Below are positions 43,712 to 52,057 of a stretch of 64,000 nt of DNA, one piece after another (positions within the stretch are counted from its first letter, which is position 1; every line of letters begins with the position of its first letter). The notes beneath the pieces are model-generated. The model was given only the letters and a program-made list of their open reading frames with translations. It made no database searches and was not told where the DNA came from. The translations under genes and the position numbers were made by a program. The stretch is from Deltaproteobacteria bacterium (GTDB lineage: Bacteria; Desulfobacterota; Desulfuromonadia; Geobacterales; Geobacteraceae). The stretch is taken from contig SBEG01000005.1 in assembly GCA_009668975.1 (NCBI GenBank), forward strand, positions 124,001 through 188,000, in the 5' to 3' direction.

Positions 43712-43879
43712 TCAGTTTCCGCTCCGCGCATCAGCGCGGATAACCAGGAACGCCGGCAAGTGCAGACGTTCCGCCGCCTGGTGTTCCGCATCACGCCGGG
43801 ACAGGCCGCCGTCATGTTCCATCATTGCGGCGCCCTCCTCCCGCAATTCCCGGAAGTGGCCATTGAGCCGAGCCTTCAT
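43712..43879 (-). CDS. Small protein coupled to the replication protein gene
   Basis: A 55-residue ORF whose ATG (43879) overlaps the stop of the primase-like gene (ATGA). It contains FRELREEGAAMMEHDGGLSR then RDAEHQAAERL; the (E)xDGGLSRxxAExxA pattern is common in tiny proteins next to P4-type primase genes. It may be an accessory replication or regulatory peptide. It is too short for most gene callers, and the coupling plus the motif are the evidence. Confidence 0.6.
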   Translation of the reverse strand: MKARLNGHFRELREEGAAMMEHDGGLSRRDAEHQAAERLHLPAFLVIRADARSGN

Positions 43880-46269
43880 GGCGGCATCTCCAGGTCATCC
43901 TCGGTCAAAAATAATACGGTCTCTTCGGGGATTTTATCCGTAACAGCGTCACAAGCCGCACTGGCTACGGGTTTGTCTGTTACGTTTTGCAAGTCGGAAA
44001 CGAAACATGTCGGATGACGTGACGGATAATGTGTCGGATAGTGTGACGGATGATCCGTCACGGTTAAATCCGCATGGTTATTGGTTTGTGACGTTGTGAC
44101 GGATAATTCAGGGGGGTAGGACAGATATCGTGAAAAGGCTTCCCGGAATTGATCAAGGGTGTACCCTTTGGCGGTCTCTATCCCGATTCGGATGGTATGG
44201 GAGAGGATGCCGTATTCCCGGAGACGCTTTGCCACCTGCCGAGGTGTTATTGCATTTCCCCGGTTGAAGGTGGCCCAGGGCTTTTCCTCATCGGCACACA
44301 GGAGACGAATCAGGTCGGCCGTGGTTATGCGGTCCCGGTCATCACCGAAGATCTCCCGGATGTCGGCAAGGAGTTCCGTGCCGACCGTCTGCGCCGCGCT
44401 CTCGTTGCCGGACAGTTTCAGCGCCGCCGTAGTGCCGAGCTGCAGCCATTCATTGCCGGCCGCCATGGCAATGGCAAGGAGCGGTTCCCAATTGTCCTGC
44501 GCCCGGTCGTTCAGGCTTTGGGGGAGCGGTGGCCGGGCCTGCCTCACCTGGTCCCGATAGTCTTCGGCAAAACGCGCCAGCTTTGACCGCAAGGCATCGA
44601 ACAGCCGCGGTTCGGCATGGCGGATGCGGTCAACCTCTTCGTGGGGCAACTTGCGCCGCAATTCCAGGATGATTGCCCTGTCTATCAGGGTGTCGGCAAC
44701 GCGACCGATACCCGCTAAGGCCTTGGCCCCCCAGGTGTTGAACCTGGTCGGGGTGAAACTGTCACCCACGGTGCGGATGACATAGGCACTCTCCCGGGTA
44801 TGGCCGCTGTTCAATATTCCGCGCAGCTCCTCGTTGTCTTTCATGAAGGCGTCAGCCTCGTCGATCAGCAGGGTGGGACACCAGGCGTCGATGGTGCGGT
44901 ACAGGGCCGCCGGAGAAATGCTGCTGGTGGTGATGGCCCGGGCAGACAGCCGTCCCAGGAGAAACAGGAGCTGCGACTTGCCGCACCGTTTTTCGGGTGC
45001 GGTGATAATCGCCAGCGGCGCAACCTGCACCACGTCGATAAACCAGGTCATGGCGGCCCACAGGGCGACCGTATGGGCGGTCTCCCGTTCGCAGACGATG
45101 AACCGACGGACCGTGGCGGCAATGTCGGCCAGCAGTTGCGCCGGTTCAACCTGATCCGGCCAAGGCTCCACCTCGGCAAAGGGAAGGTCATCGGCAACGG
45201 GACCCTTGCGGGCATCCCTGACGGCTGCATCCAGGGTCGCGGGCCGGACGCCGAGCGCCCTTGCTTCTTGCCTGCGTACCTGGTCGTAGTGCAGGGGGGT
45301 GAGTTTTGACAATCTCTCGATTACGGCTTCAAGCGGGTATTCGGGGGATGTGTTGCCGGCGGATGTGGGAGGTGCGGGGGCGGTCGCATCCTCAATACAG
45401 GTCATGACCGCCTCCGGCCCGGCCAGCCGGGCCAGGTCGTTGAAGTCGGTATCTTTTTCTGTCCTGGTGGCTGGAAAACGGGGAACGGCAAGCAGGCCCG
45501 ACACGGCCCGCGCCGCTTCAATGGCTTTCGTCATGCCGGGGTTTCCCTCCGTGGCGTGATCGTCATCGGCGCACAGGATGAGAACGGTGTCCGGGTATTT
45601 CACCCGCAATGCCTCCGCCACCGGTTTCAGGTTGGCGGCCGTGAAGGAGCAGCCCACGGCATGGCCGGTGAGTTCATGGAGCGTGGCGCCGGTCGCGTAG
45701 CCTTCTGCTATCAGGATTCTGTCGTGCGGTTTGCCGATGGCGTGGTAAAAGCCGGTTATGGCTGTGCCGGCCTTGAACCTCTTGCTTCCATCCGGCAGGA
45801 TGAATTGCAGGCCGTGCATGGTCCCGGCGGTGTCCCGGATGGGGACCAGAAGCGCTTCCCGCAGTTGCCGGATGCCATGGGGCTTGATCGCCTTTGCAAC
45901 AAGGTAGGGATGCTTTTCATCAGCGTCCCGGCCTTTCTCCCAGAGATACGCCGATTTCTCCCGGCATTCCTGCCGGATCGCCCGTTCCATCTTGGCGGCC
46001 TCTTCCTTTGCCTGTTTCACCCGGACCAGGAAGGCGGCCTGCTCTTCCGGATTCCTGTCGGAGACGGCCTGCCAGGTTTCCGAGATGCCGGAGCGCCAAC
46101 AGCCGAATATGCCGCCTGTGCCGTCATCGAAGAGTTTGCACCAGCCGGCCATGTCGTTCTTCCGGTCACTGGTGGCAAACCTGACTATTTTGCCCGGCAC
46201 GATGTCGGAAGGGCGAGGGGCGCCGCCTGTTGCTTCCCGGATTGCGTCGAGAAAATTCTCAATACTCAC
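43876..46269 (-). CDS. Toprim / DUF3631 replication protein of the island
   Basis: The 797-residue protein combines an N-terminal primase-like region with a zinc-ribbon-type segment, a Toprim domain (RILIAEGYATGATLHELTGH about 185-204; VLILCADDDHATEGNPG about 230) and a C-terminal DUF3631 P-loop domain (ITAPEKRCGKSQLLFLLGRL about 420; LLIDEADAF). Such proteins are P4 alpha-like primase/helicase or helicase-loader proteins used by integrative elements for their replication. The end of the gene (44006-44106) contains iteron-like 12-bp repeats, which also create the protein repeat HYPTHYPSRHPT. AlpA-like and integrase genes lie just upstream, the standard P4-type order. Confidence 0.8.
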   Translation of the reverse strand: MSIENFLDAIREATGGAPRPSDIVPGKIVRFATSDRKNDMAGWCKLFDDGTGGIFGCWRSGISETWQAVSDRNPEEQAAFLVRVKQAKEEAAKMERAIRQECREKSAYLWEKGRDADEKHPYLVAKAIKPHGIRQLREALLVPIRDTAGTMHGLQFILPDGSKRFKAGTAITGFYHAIGKPHDRILIAEGYATGATLHELTGHAVGCSFTAANLKPVAEALRVKYPDTVLILCADDDHATEGNPGMTKAIEAARAVSGLLAVPRFPATRTEKDTDFNDLARLAGPEAVMTCIEDATAPAPPTSAGNTSPEYPLEAVIERLSKLTPLHYDQVRRQEARALGVRPATLDAAVRDARKGPVADDLPFAEVEPWPDQVEPAQLLADIAATVRRFIVCERETAHTVALWAAMTWFIDVVQVAPLAIITAPEKRCGKSQLLFLLGRLSARAITTSSISPAALYRTIDAWCPTLLIDEADAFMKDNEELRGILNSGHTRESAYVIRTVGDSFTPTRFNTWGAKALAGIGRVADTLIDRAIILELRRKLPHEEVDRIRHAEPRLFDALRSKLARFAEDYRDQVRQARPPLPQSLNDRAQDNWEPLLAIAMAAGNEWLQLGTTAALKLSGNESAAQTVGTELLADIREIFGDDRDRITTADLIRLLCADEEKPWATFNRGNAITPRQVAKRLREYGILSHTIRIGIETAKGYTLDQFREAFSRYLSYPPELSVTTSQTNNHADLTVTDHPSHYPTHYPSRHPTCFVSDLQNVTDKPVASAACDAVTDKIPEETVLFLTEDDLEMPP
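44006..44106. repeat. Iteron-like 12-bp direct repeats
   Basis: Four head-to-tail units (CATGTCGGATGA, CGTGACGGATAA, TGTGTCGGATAG, TGTGACGGATGA) at 44006-44053, an inverted ATCCGTCACGG at 44053-44063, and a fifth direct unit TGTGACGGATAA at 44095-44106. Array inside the 3' end of the replication gene: candidate origin or initiator-binding array. Confidence 0.6.
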
Positions 46270-46279
46270 AGGCCGTCCC

Positions 46280-46516
46280 CTATGTGGGCTGCCCTTCGAT
46301 AAGTGCCCGGATATCTGAAATTTTCCAGGCCGTAATCTTCGGGCCGAGCTTTACCGGTTGCGGATAACGACCGGACTTAACCCCGGCCCACCAGGTACTC
46401 TTGGAGACCGGAATAATTGGGGGAATCGGGGGATTGGCCTTGGGATTGCCGATGATGTGGGGGAGCCGGACAAAGCCCGTCTCCGGCAAGGTTGGTTTTG
46501 GTGCGAGGATTTCCAT
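46280..46516 (-). CDS. AlpA-like helix-turn-helix regulator
   Basis: A 78-residue protein of the AlpA / excisionase-like wHTH type: FVRLPHIIGN, then PVSKSTWWAGVKSGRYPQPV (about 40-59) and KITAWKISDIRALIE. AlpA proteins activate or regulate integrase expression and element excision in P4-like islands. ATG 46516 is preferred because GGAGG lies eight bases before it; ATG 46531 is possible. It sits 10 bp upstream of the primase gene and downstream of the integrase terminator. A family-typical insertion (GNPKANPPIPPIIP) precedes the HTH. Confidence 0.8.
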   Translation of the reverse strand: MEILAPKPTLPETGFVRLPHIIGNPKANPPIPPIIPVSKSTWWAGVKSGRYPQPVKLGPKITAWKISDIRALIEGQPT

Positions 46517-46554
46517 TTGATCTGCCTCCATGGTTTCTTTGTTGGATTAACAAA

Positions 46555-46591
46555 AAAGGCCATCACCCTTTCAATCAGGGCAATGGCCTTT
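46555..46591 (-). terminator. Terminator after the integrase gene
   Basis: AAAGGCCAT and ATGGCCTTT form a 9-bp stem with inner CCCT/AGGG pairing; six T follow on the minus strand. It separates the integrase from alpA. Confidence 0.65.
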
Positions 46592-46786
46592 GCTTAAAGA
46601 CACGAAGTCTTGTGCCGTGACCTTGACCCCGCCATGTAAGCGGAATCAACATATGTCGGACGGCATTATACCAATTCAAACGAGAACGTCAATAAGAATT
46701 ATCAGCTAAAACCTTATTAAAACAATATGTTACAGATAGAAAACATGGGAAACATGGTGAACAATTACCATCCGAAAGGGACGTGA

Positions 46787-48022
46787 CTACCGGGACGTCC
46801 AACCAGTTAACTGTATAACCTTCGCCCCGCTCTTGAGTCCGTCCAGATAATCGGCCCATGCCTGCATCATCTTCCGGCGCTCGGCAAGGTGAGACGTCCG
46901 ATTATAGGCTCGGCCGTTCGGGTCTTTGACTGCGTGGGCCAGTTGATGCTCAATGAAGTCAATCCGGACCTGTAGGACCTCGTCGAGGATCGTCCTTGCC
47001 ATCGCCCTGAAACCGTGGCCGGTCATGGTGTCCTTATCATATCCCAAGTATCGCAGGGCGGCATTTATTCCGTTCTCGCTCATCGGTTTTGAGGCGCGAC
47101 CAGGAAAGAGATACTTCCCACTCCCGGTAACCGGCTGTAGCTCACGAAGAATCTCAACCGCTTGCTTGGATAGGGGGACAAGGTGCGGTTGCTTCATCTT
47201 CATTTTTTCCGCCGGGATGTTCCATTCGGCATTCCCAAGGTCAATGTCAGCCCATTCCGCTTTCCGTAGCTCCCCTGGACGGACAAAGACGAGGGGGGCA
47301 AGGCGTAAGGCACTCTTCACGACAAATCCGCCCTGATAAGCGTCTATCGCCTTCAGAAGTCTTGCCACCTCTTTCGGGTCCGTAATACTGGCATGGTGCT
47401 TTACCCGCCGTTTTGAAAGCGCTCCCTTCAATGCCGTCGTGGGGTCTCCATCGGCCCGCCCGGTCACCGTGGCATACCGGAACACTTGGCCGCAAACAAT
47501 CTTGATACGGTATGCCGTTTCAATCACTCCCCGGGCCTCGATGTTCTGCAGCATCCGCAAAACCTCAGGGGCCTTGATTTCCGATATGGGTCGGTTGCCG
47601 ATAATCGGGAACACATCCTTTTCAAGACGGCTTATCACCATAACAGCGTGTGTCGGGCTCCATACCGGTTCATTCTTGCCGTACCACTCCCGGGCCACAA
47701 CCTCGAAGGTATTCGCCGCCTTCTCAGCATTTGCCAACTTCCTAGCCTTACGAGCCTCTCCAGGGTCGATGTCAGCAGCTATCAGGCGTCGGGCCTCTGT
47801 CCTTTTGTCGCGAGCGTCTGAAAGGGTTACCTCTGGATACGTTCCGAGAGCTAGGAGCTTTTCTTTGCCGCCGAAACGATACTTAAACCGCCAGCACTTG
47901 CTACCGTTCGGAGTTTTCTTGCCGGGTGGCATTACAAGAAGAAATAAACCGTCACCATCGAAGAGTTTGAACTGTTTTTCAGTGGGCTTTGCGTTGCGGA
48001 CTTTAACGTCTGTCAGTGCCAT
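46787..48022 (-). CDS. int: P4-type tyrosine integrase of the island
   Basis: The 411-residue integrase has a DUF4102 arm-binding domain (residues 1-90; FDGDGLFLLVMPPGKK, KYRFGGKEKLLALGTYPEVT), a core-binding domain (about 105-200) and the catalytic domain with Arg in FVRPGELRKAEW, HGFRAMART, EHQLAHAV and the nucleophile Tyr in RAYNRTSH. This family integrates islands into tRNA 3' ends, and the gene lies 640 bp from tRNA-Ser with its 5' end towards the tRNA. All catalytic residues are present. It begins 11 bp after the standalone arm-domain gene. Confidence 0.93.
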   Translation of the reverse strand: MALTDVKVRNAKPTEKQFKLFDGDGLFLLVMPPGKKTPNGSKCWRFKYRFGGKEKLLALGTYPEVTLSDARDKRTEARRLIAADIDPGEARKARKLANAEKAANTFEVVAREWYGKNEPVWSPTHAVMVISRLEKDVFPIIGNRPISEIKAPEVLRMLQNIEARGVIETAYRIKIVCGQVFRYATVTGRADGDPTTALKGALSKRRVKHHASITDPKEVARLLKAIDAYQGGFVVKSALRLAPLVFVRPGELRKAEWADIDLGNAEWNIPAEKMKMKQPHLVPLSKQAVEILRELQPVTGSGKYLFPGRASKPMSENGINAALRYLGYDKDTMTGHGFRAMARTILDEVLQVRIDFIEHQLAHAVKDPNGRAYNRTSHLAERRKMMQAWADYLDGLKSGAKVIQLTGWTSR

Positions 48023-48033
48023 AGGTCACCTCG

Positions 48034-48459
48034 CTACAGCAGTTTGTTTAAAAGTTTGTTGACGAATGTCGCCTCTTCCTGAGTAAACCGAAGAACGGAG
48101 CGTCCCTTCCAAATTTCTATGGTTCCATCCATGACCACCCTCACAGAAGGTTTCACCTCCGTAGCCCCATGTATCAACGTCTCTTTTTTCCTTGCTGAAG
48201 AAGGGTCAATCTCTTTATCGAGAAGGAAACGCGCTTCCGCCCGCATCAGACGAGCATCTGACAAGGATACATCGGGGTATTTACCAAATGAGAGCAGTTT
48301 CTCTTTTCCTTCAAAGCGGTATTTATAGCGCCACAACTTACGTCCGCTCGTCTCAATTTGGAGAAAAAGGCCTGCACCGTCAAACATCTTGATGGGTATA
48401 TCGCAGGGTAGGGCTGATTCAATTTCAGTCTCGGAAAGTGGGGAAATTCGCATAGACAT
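48034..48459 (-). CDS. Standalone integrase arm-binding-domain protein
   Basis: The 141-residue protein has an intact DUF4102 domain (about 15-95: MFDGAGLFLQIETSGRKLWR, RFEGKEKLLSFGKYPDVSLS) but no core-binding or catalytic domain. The tail (about 105-141: VRVVMDGTIEIWKGRSVLRF then TQEEATFVNKLLNKLL) is unlike the integrase and looks like a small folded unit. GGGAG precedes ATG 48459, and the stop is 11 bp before the integrase ATG. It is not a simple truncation because the ORF ends in its own conserved-looking tail. It may bind the same arm sites and control integration direction or integrase transcription; this is inference. Confidence 0.75.
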   Translation of the reverse strand: MSMRISPLSETEIESALPCDIPIKMFDGAGLFLQIETSGRKLWRYKYRFEGKEKLLSFGKYPDVSLSDARLMRAEARFLLDKEIDPSSARKKETLIHGATEVKPSVRVVMDGTIEIWKGRSVLRFTQEEATFVNKLLNKLL

Positions 48460-48498
48460 GCCGTATTCTCCCTTTACACAAGGCCTTACAGACGTTTC

Positions 48499-48548
48499 AG
48501 GGGTAGTCTATTTTTGGTAGGAGGGGTAGATGCTGCAAATCTACCCCT
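48499..48548. promoter_or_regulatory. AGGGGTAG repeats, candidate arm-type sites or operator
   Basis: AGGGGTAG at 48499-48506 and 48522-48529, inverted at 48541-48548. The last two form a 10-bp perfect palindrome (AGGGGTAGAT, 7-base spacer, ATCTACCCCT). They lie between tRNA-Ser and the arm-domain gene. The same octamer occurs near the other island end. Confidence 0.6.
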
Positions 48549-48606
48549 GATCGGGCTGGATGTCAATACACAATCGTGGACAGCAATAGACGCCAGATAA
48601 AGAAAA

Positions 48607-48626
48607 AGCCCCGATTTCTCGGGGCT
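48607..48626 (-). terminator. Terminator now serving tRNA-Ser
   Basis: AGCCCCGA / TCGGGGCT stem followed by TTTTTC on the minus strand, 36 bp after the tRNA 3' end. It lies inside the island, so it was brought in with it. Confidence 0.75.
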
Positions 48627-48661
48627 ATTTGGACACCATCGGATTTCGATGGATAATTAAC

Positions 48662-48749
48662 TGGCGGAGAGATAGGGATTCGAACCCTAGGTACGTTGCC
48701 GTACACCTGATTTCGAGTCAGGCACCATCGACCACTCGGACATCTCTCC
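48662..48749 (-). tRNA. serU: tRNA-Ser (anticodon CGA)
   Basis: Minus strand, 88 nt including an encoded CCA. Acceptor stem GGAGAGA pairs with TCTCTCC, discriminator G. The anticodon loop CTCGAAA (plus 48711-48717) gives anticodon CGA, reading UCG. A long variable arm (GTACG-GCAA-CGTAC) marks it as a class II serine tRNA; T loop GGTTCGAATCC. Its 3' part (48669-48685) is the right attachment site of the island. The acceptor stem is intact, so the element restores the tRNA on integration. Confidence 0.96.
48669..48685 (-). repeat. Right attachment site (att) within tRNA-Ser
   Basis: GAGATAGGGATTCGAAC, identical to 26066-26082. The two copies enclose 22.6 kb that contain integrase, replication, recombinase and defence genes. 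Confidence 0.8.
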
Positions 48750-48826
48750 TCTGTGCCCGGGCATTATCATAAAATACCGGGCGAATGTCAAGCCGCAAGC
48801 ATCTGCGGCGATTACTTCCGATCCAG

Positions 48827-49675
48827 TCACTCCCTTCCGTAGCGCTCCGCCAGGTAGGAACTCCTCACATAGGGCCCGCTTTCCACGTGCCGGAAGCCCA
48901 TGGCCAGCGCCTGTTCCCGGTAGCGGTCGAAGATCTCGGGCGGCAGATATTCCTGAACCGTATAGTGGCGCTTGCTCGGGGCCAGGTACTGGCCGATGCT
49001 CAGGTAGCTGCAGCCGGCCGCCAGCAGGTCGGCAAATACTTCGACGACCTCTTCCTCCCGCTCCCCCATACCGAGCATGAGCCCTGATTTGCTCCGCACG
49101 GCGGAATCCAGCTCACCAATCAGCCGCAGCACCTGGAGCGAGCGCCGGTATTCGGCGCCCTCGCGGATAGAATAGAGTCGCGGCACCGTTTCCAGATTGT
49201 GGCCGAGGATATCCGGCCGGGAGGAAACGACTGTTGCCAGACTCTCCCGGCTCCCCTGAAAATCGGGGATCAGCAGCTCGACCGTAGTGCCGGGTGCGAC
49301 ATTGCGAATTTCATGCACCGTTTCGGCGTAAAGTCCGGCGCCGCCGTCCGCGAGGTCGTCGCGGGTCGGGCTGGTGATTACCACATGGCGCAGCTGCAAC
49401 TTCCGGATCGCCTCCGCCACCCGGCGCGGCTCTCCCGGGTCGGCCGGGAGCGGCACCCGCTTCGTGACATTGCAGAAGGAGCAGAGCCGGGTGCAGAGCG
49501 TGCCGAGAATCAGAAAGGTGGCCTGGTTGTTGCCGTAGCATTCACTGATGTTCGGGCAGTGGGCCTCGCGGCAGACGGTGTGGAGCCGCAAGTCTTCCAA
49601 GAGTTGATCCATGTCGCGGTGGGAGGCGGGCGAGATCTTTTTCTGCAGCCATTCGGGCCGACGGGAAAGGCTCAT
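48827..49675 (-). CDS. lipA: Lipoyl synthase LipA
   Basis: The 282-residue radical-SAM enzyme has the auxiliary cluster motif CREAHCPNISEC (Cys35, Cys40, Cys46), the SAM cluster motif CTRLCSFC (Cys61, Cys65, Cys68), and the C-terminal RSSY that supplies a Ser ligand to the auxiliary cluster. It inserts two sulfur atoms into octanoyl groups on GcvH and other lipoyl domains. It overlaps lipM by 4 bp (ATGA) and ends the gcv-lip operon, which is why its main client here is probably GcvH. Confidence 0.95.
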   Translation of the reverse strand: MSLSRRPEWLQKKISPASHRDMDQLLEDLRLHTVCREAHCPNISECYGNNQATFLILGTLCTRLCSFCNVTKRVPLPADPGEPRRVAEAIRKLQLRHVVITSPTRDDLADGGAGLYAETVHEIRNVAPGTTVELLIPDFQGSRESLATVVSSRPDILGHNLETVPRLYSIREGAEYRRSLQVLRLIGELDSAVRSKSGLMLGMGEREEEVVEVFADLLAAGCSYLSIGQYLAPSKRHYTVQEYLPPEIFDRYREQALAMGFRHVESGPYVRSSYLAERYGRE

Positions 49676-50508
49676 GCTGCCTCCCCCGCAAGGTTCCAGC
49701 TGTCAGAACAGTATTTCGCCTCCCGCAGCAGCCCGGCTTTTTCCGTTTCCTCGCTTTTGGGAGTGGAGCTGCGCAGACTGATGCCGAGATGCTCCGCGAA
49801 CGAGGCCAGGAGCTGTTCCTTCAGCGCCTCCGGCGTCAGTGAGACACCGGCCTCGGCCAGGGAGGTCGCACCGGCGGGCAGCGCACAGCGCAGATAGGGT
49901 TGGGCTTGGGCGAGTGCGGGAAGCAGGGGAATGGAGCCGTGCTGGAAGATCAGACCGCGCGAGCGGCGCTGGGCATTGCCGCCGAGCTTGCGGCCATCCA
50001 CCAGGATGTCGTACTCTTCGGTACCGGCAAAGCAGAGCGGAGTCCGTTCGCCAAACCGCGCCGGACGGGCCGGGGAATCAACGGCAAAGGCCGGGGACAG
50101 GCCGAGCCGGCGGTAGGCCAGGAGCAGAAAGCCGCAGAGCCGCCGGAACGACTCCTTGACGCCGACGATGTCCGAGATCTGACCGGGGGTGCAGACGATG
50201 CTGTAGGTCAGCTCCTCGGCGTGGAAGATACAACCGCCGCCGGTCACCCGCCGCACCACCGGAATCCCGGCCCGGGCGCAGCCTTCCAGGTCAACCACCT
50301 CTTCCGGTTTCTGAAAGCGGCCGAGGGAAAAGGCCGGCGGGCTCCAACCGTAGAGACGCAGCAGCGGCAGGGAACTCCCGGGATCGAAACAGGCGAGCAG
50401 AGCCTCGTCCAGCGCCATGTTGCTCGGCCCATCCAGCGGTCCGGTATCGATCAATCGCCACGCCTTCGCTGAAGCTTCGGCGCGCAAGCACGCCACCTCA
50501 CTCTTCAC
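49672..50508 (-). CDS. lipM: Octanoyltransferase of the LipM / LplA-like family
   Basis: A BPL/LplA/LipB-fold protein of up to 278 residues with RRVTGGGCIFHAEELTYSIV (about 86-105) and the conserved lysine region DILVDGRKLGGNAQRR. A cysteine in TPLCFAGTEEYD (about 157) fits the LipM nucleophile, so it probably transfers octanoyl groups from acyl carrier protein to GcvH rather than ligating free lipoate. The annotated start (GTG 50508) lies in an intergenic repeat (R3); the family N-terminus begins near AWRLIDTGPLDGPSNMALDE, so the first about 15 residues are repeat-encoded or the real start is the GTG at 50496 or TTG at 50487. It lies between gcvPB and lipA. Confidence 0.8.
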   Translation of the reverse strand: MKSEVACLRAEASAKAWRLIDTGPLDGPSNMALDEALLACFDPGSSLPLLRLYGWSPPAFSLGRFQKPEEVVDLEGCARAGIPVVRRVTGGGCIFHAEELTYSIVCTPGQISDIVGVKESFRRLCGFLLLAYRRLGLSPAFAVDSPARPARFGERTPLCFAGTEEYDILVDGRKLGGNAQRRSRGLIFQHGSIPLLPALAQAQPYLRCALPAGATSLAEAGVSLTPEALKEQLLASFAEHLGISLRSSTPKSEETEKAGLLREAKYCSDSWNLAGEAA

Positions 50509-50552
50509 TCTTCACTCCCCACTCCTTCGCTGAAGCTTCGACGCGCACGCAC
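50460..50552. repeat. R3 repeat, two adjacent copies
   Basis: The unit CCTTCGCTGAAGCTTCGG, then CGCGCAAGCACGCC, occurs at about 50463-50494 and, slightly diverged, at about 50523-50552. Related sequence is at 53966-54025. The first copy overlaps the lipM start. Confidence 0.65.
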
Positions 50553-50593
50553 GCCTTCTTTTTCCTTGTTCCCCGTTCCCCGATCCTCGTTCC

Positions 50594-52057
50594 TCATTCC
50601 TCCTGCCCAGCAATCGCCCACGAACAGCAGACATTGATCTCCCGTGCCGCCTTTGTTTCATCCAGCCGTGAAACCGGCATGGTCCGGGGTGCCTGGAACA
50701 GCGCCTCGGGATTGGTTTCTGCCAGCTCGGCCGCCTCGATCATCACGGCGATGAAGGCATCGAGGGTTTCCTTGCTCTCGGTCTCGGTCGGCTCGATCAT
50801 GATCGCCTCCTTGACGATCAGCGGGAAATATACCGTGGGTGGATGGAAGCCCCGGTCGATGAGATACTTGGCGATGTCGAGGGCATGAACGCCCTGCTTC
50901 AGCTGCCGGGCGGCGGAAAAGACGCATTCGTGCATGCAGCTGGTGTCGAAAGGCAGGTCATACCAGCCTTTCAGCCTGCTCATGACATAGTTTGCATTCA
51001 GCACCGCCTGCTCACTCACCTCCACCAGGCCGTCCCGGCCGAGCATGGTGATGTAGGCCAGCGCCCGCACCAGAATGCCGAAGTTGCCGTAGAAGTTGGC
51101 CAAGCGGCCGATACTTTCCGCTGCCGGTTCCGCGAGATGGTAGCTGCCGTCAGTGTGCTGTGCGATTCGGGGTGACGGCAGGAACGGCAGCAGCTTCTCG
51201 CTCGCCCCCACCGGGCCGCTCCCCGGACCGCCGCCGCCGTGGGGCGTGCCGAAGGTCTTGTGCAGGTTGACGTGCATGACGTCGAAGCCGATTTCGCCCG
51301 GCCGGACCTTGCCGAGAATCGCATTCAGATTGGCACCGTCGCAGTAGACCAGGGCGCCGAACCGGTGGGCGATGGCGCAGATCTCTGCCACCTGGGGATT
51401 GAAGAGGCCGAGGGTGTTGGGGCAGGTCATCATCACTGCGGCCACCTCATTATTCATGGTCTTGCGGAAAGCGTCAAGGTCCATGTCGCCAGCGGGAGAA
51501 GTCGGGACAGTAAGCACCTCGTAGCCGACCAGGGCGGCAGTGGCCGGATTGGTGCCGTGGGAGGAATCCGGCACCACCACGAAGCGACGCTGCTGCCCCT
51601 GCGAACGGTGCCAGGCGGCGATCATCATGATGCCGGCCATTTCGCCGTGGGCGCCGGCCAGGGGCTGGCAGGAAAAGGCCGCCATGCCGGTGATCTCGGC
51701 CAGGAGCTGCGACAGCTGGTGGATTACGCCGAGCGAGCCCTGCACGAACGACTCGCCGGCAGGAAGATAGGGCAGCAGCGGATGGGCTCCGGCAAAAGGC
51801 CGGACCGCCTCTTCGGCCGCCTTGGCGTTGTATTTCATGGTGCAGGAGCCAAGCGGGTAGAAGTTCGTGTCCACGGCAAAGTTGCGGCGCGAAAGATTGC
51901 TGAAATGGCGGACCACCTCAAGTTCGCTCAACTCGGGAAGCCCGGCCGGCTCGGCCCTGAGGAAAGCGGCAGGGAGGTCGGCAGCCCGGGGCACATCACT
52001 CCGCGGGAGCAGCGTCCCGTGACGGCCGGGCACCGATTTTTCGAAGATCAGCTCCAT
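50594..52057 (-). CDS. gcvPB: Glycine dehydrogenase (decarboxylating) subunit 2
   Basis: The 487-residue PLP subunit of the P-protein has the Schiff-base lysine in [17 protein letters not shown] (Lys267), the glycine-rich loop after it, and [12 protein letters not shown]. With GcvPA it decarboxylates glycine and passes the aminomethyl group to lipoyl-GcvH. Splitting into two subunits is usual in Desulfobacterota, Firmicutes and archaea. Its start overlaps the gcvPA end by 10 bp; lipM follows after about 85 bp of R3 repeat. Confidence 0.95.
   Translation of the reverse strand: MELIFEKSVPGRHGTLLPRSDVPRAADLPAAFLRAEPAGLPELSELEVVRHFSNLSRRNFAVDTNFYPLGSCTMKYNAKAAEEAVRPFAGAHPLLPYLPAGESFVQGSLGVIHQLSQLLAEITGMAAFSCQPLAGAHGEMAGIMMIAAWHRSQGQQRRFVVVPDSSHGTNPATAALVGYEVLTVPTSPAGDMDLDAFRKTMNNEVAAVMMTCPNTLGLFNPQVAEICAIAHRFGALVYCDGANLNAILGKVRPGEIGFDVMHVNLHKTFGTPHGGGGPGSGPVGASEKLLPFLPSPRIAQHTDGSYHLAEPAAESIGRLANFYGNFGILVRALAYITMLGRDGLVEVSEQAVLNANYVMSRLKGWYDLPFDTSCMHECVFSAARQLKQGVHALDIAKYLIDRGFHPPTVYFPLIVKEAIMIEPTETESKETLDAFIAVMIEAAELAETNPEALFQAPRTMPVSRLDETKAAREINVCCSWAIAGQEE

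Noticed and set aside
43534..43815. N-terminal extension of the small HTH-like island protein
   Set aside because: The extension is Cys/Arg-rich without protein character, and a strong ribosome binding site exists at 43533.
44006..44106. 12-bp units as a CRISPR array
   Set aside because: Units are contiguous, too short and lie within a coding sequence.
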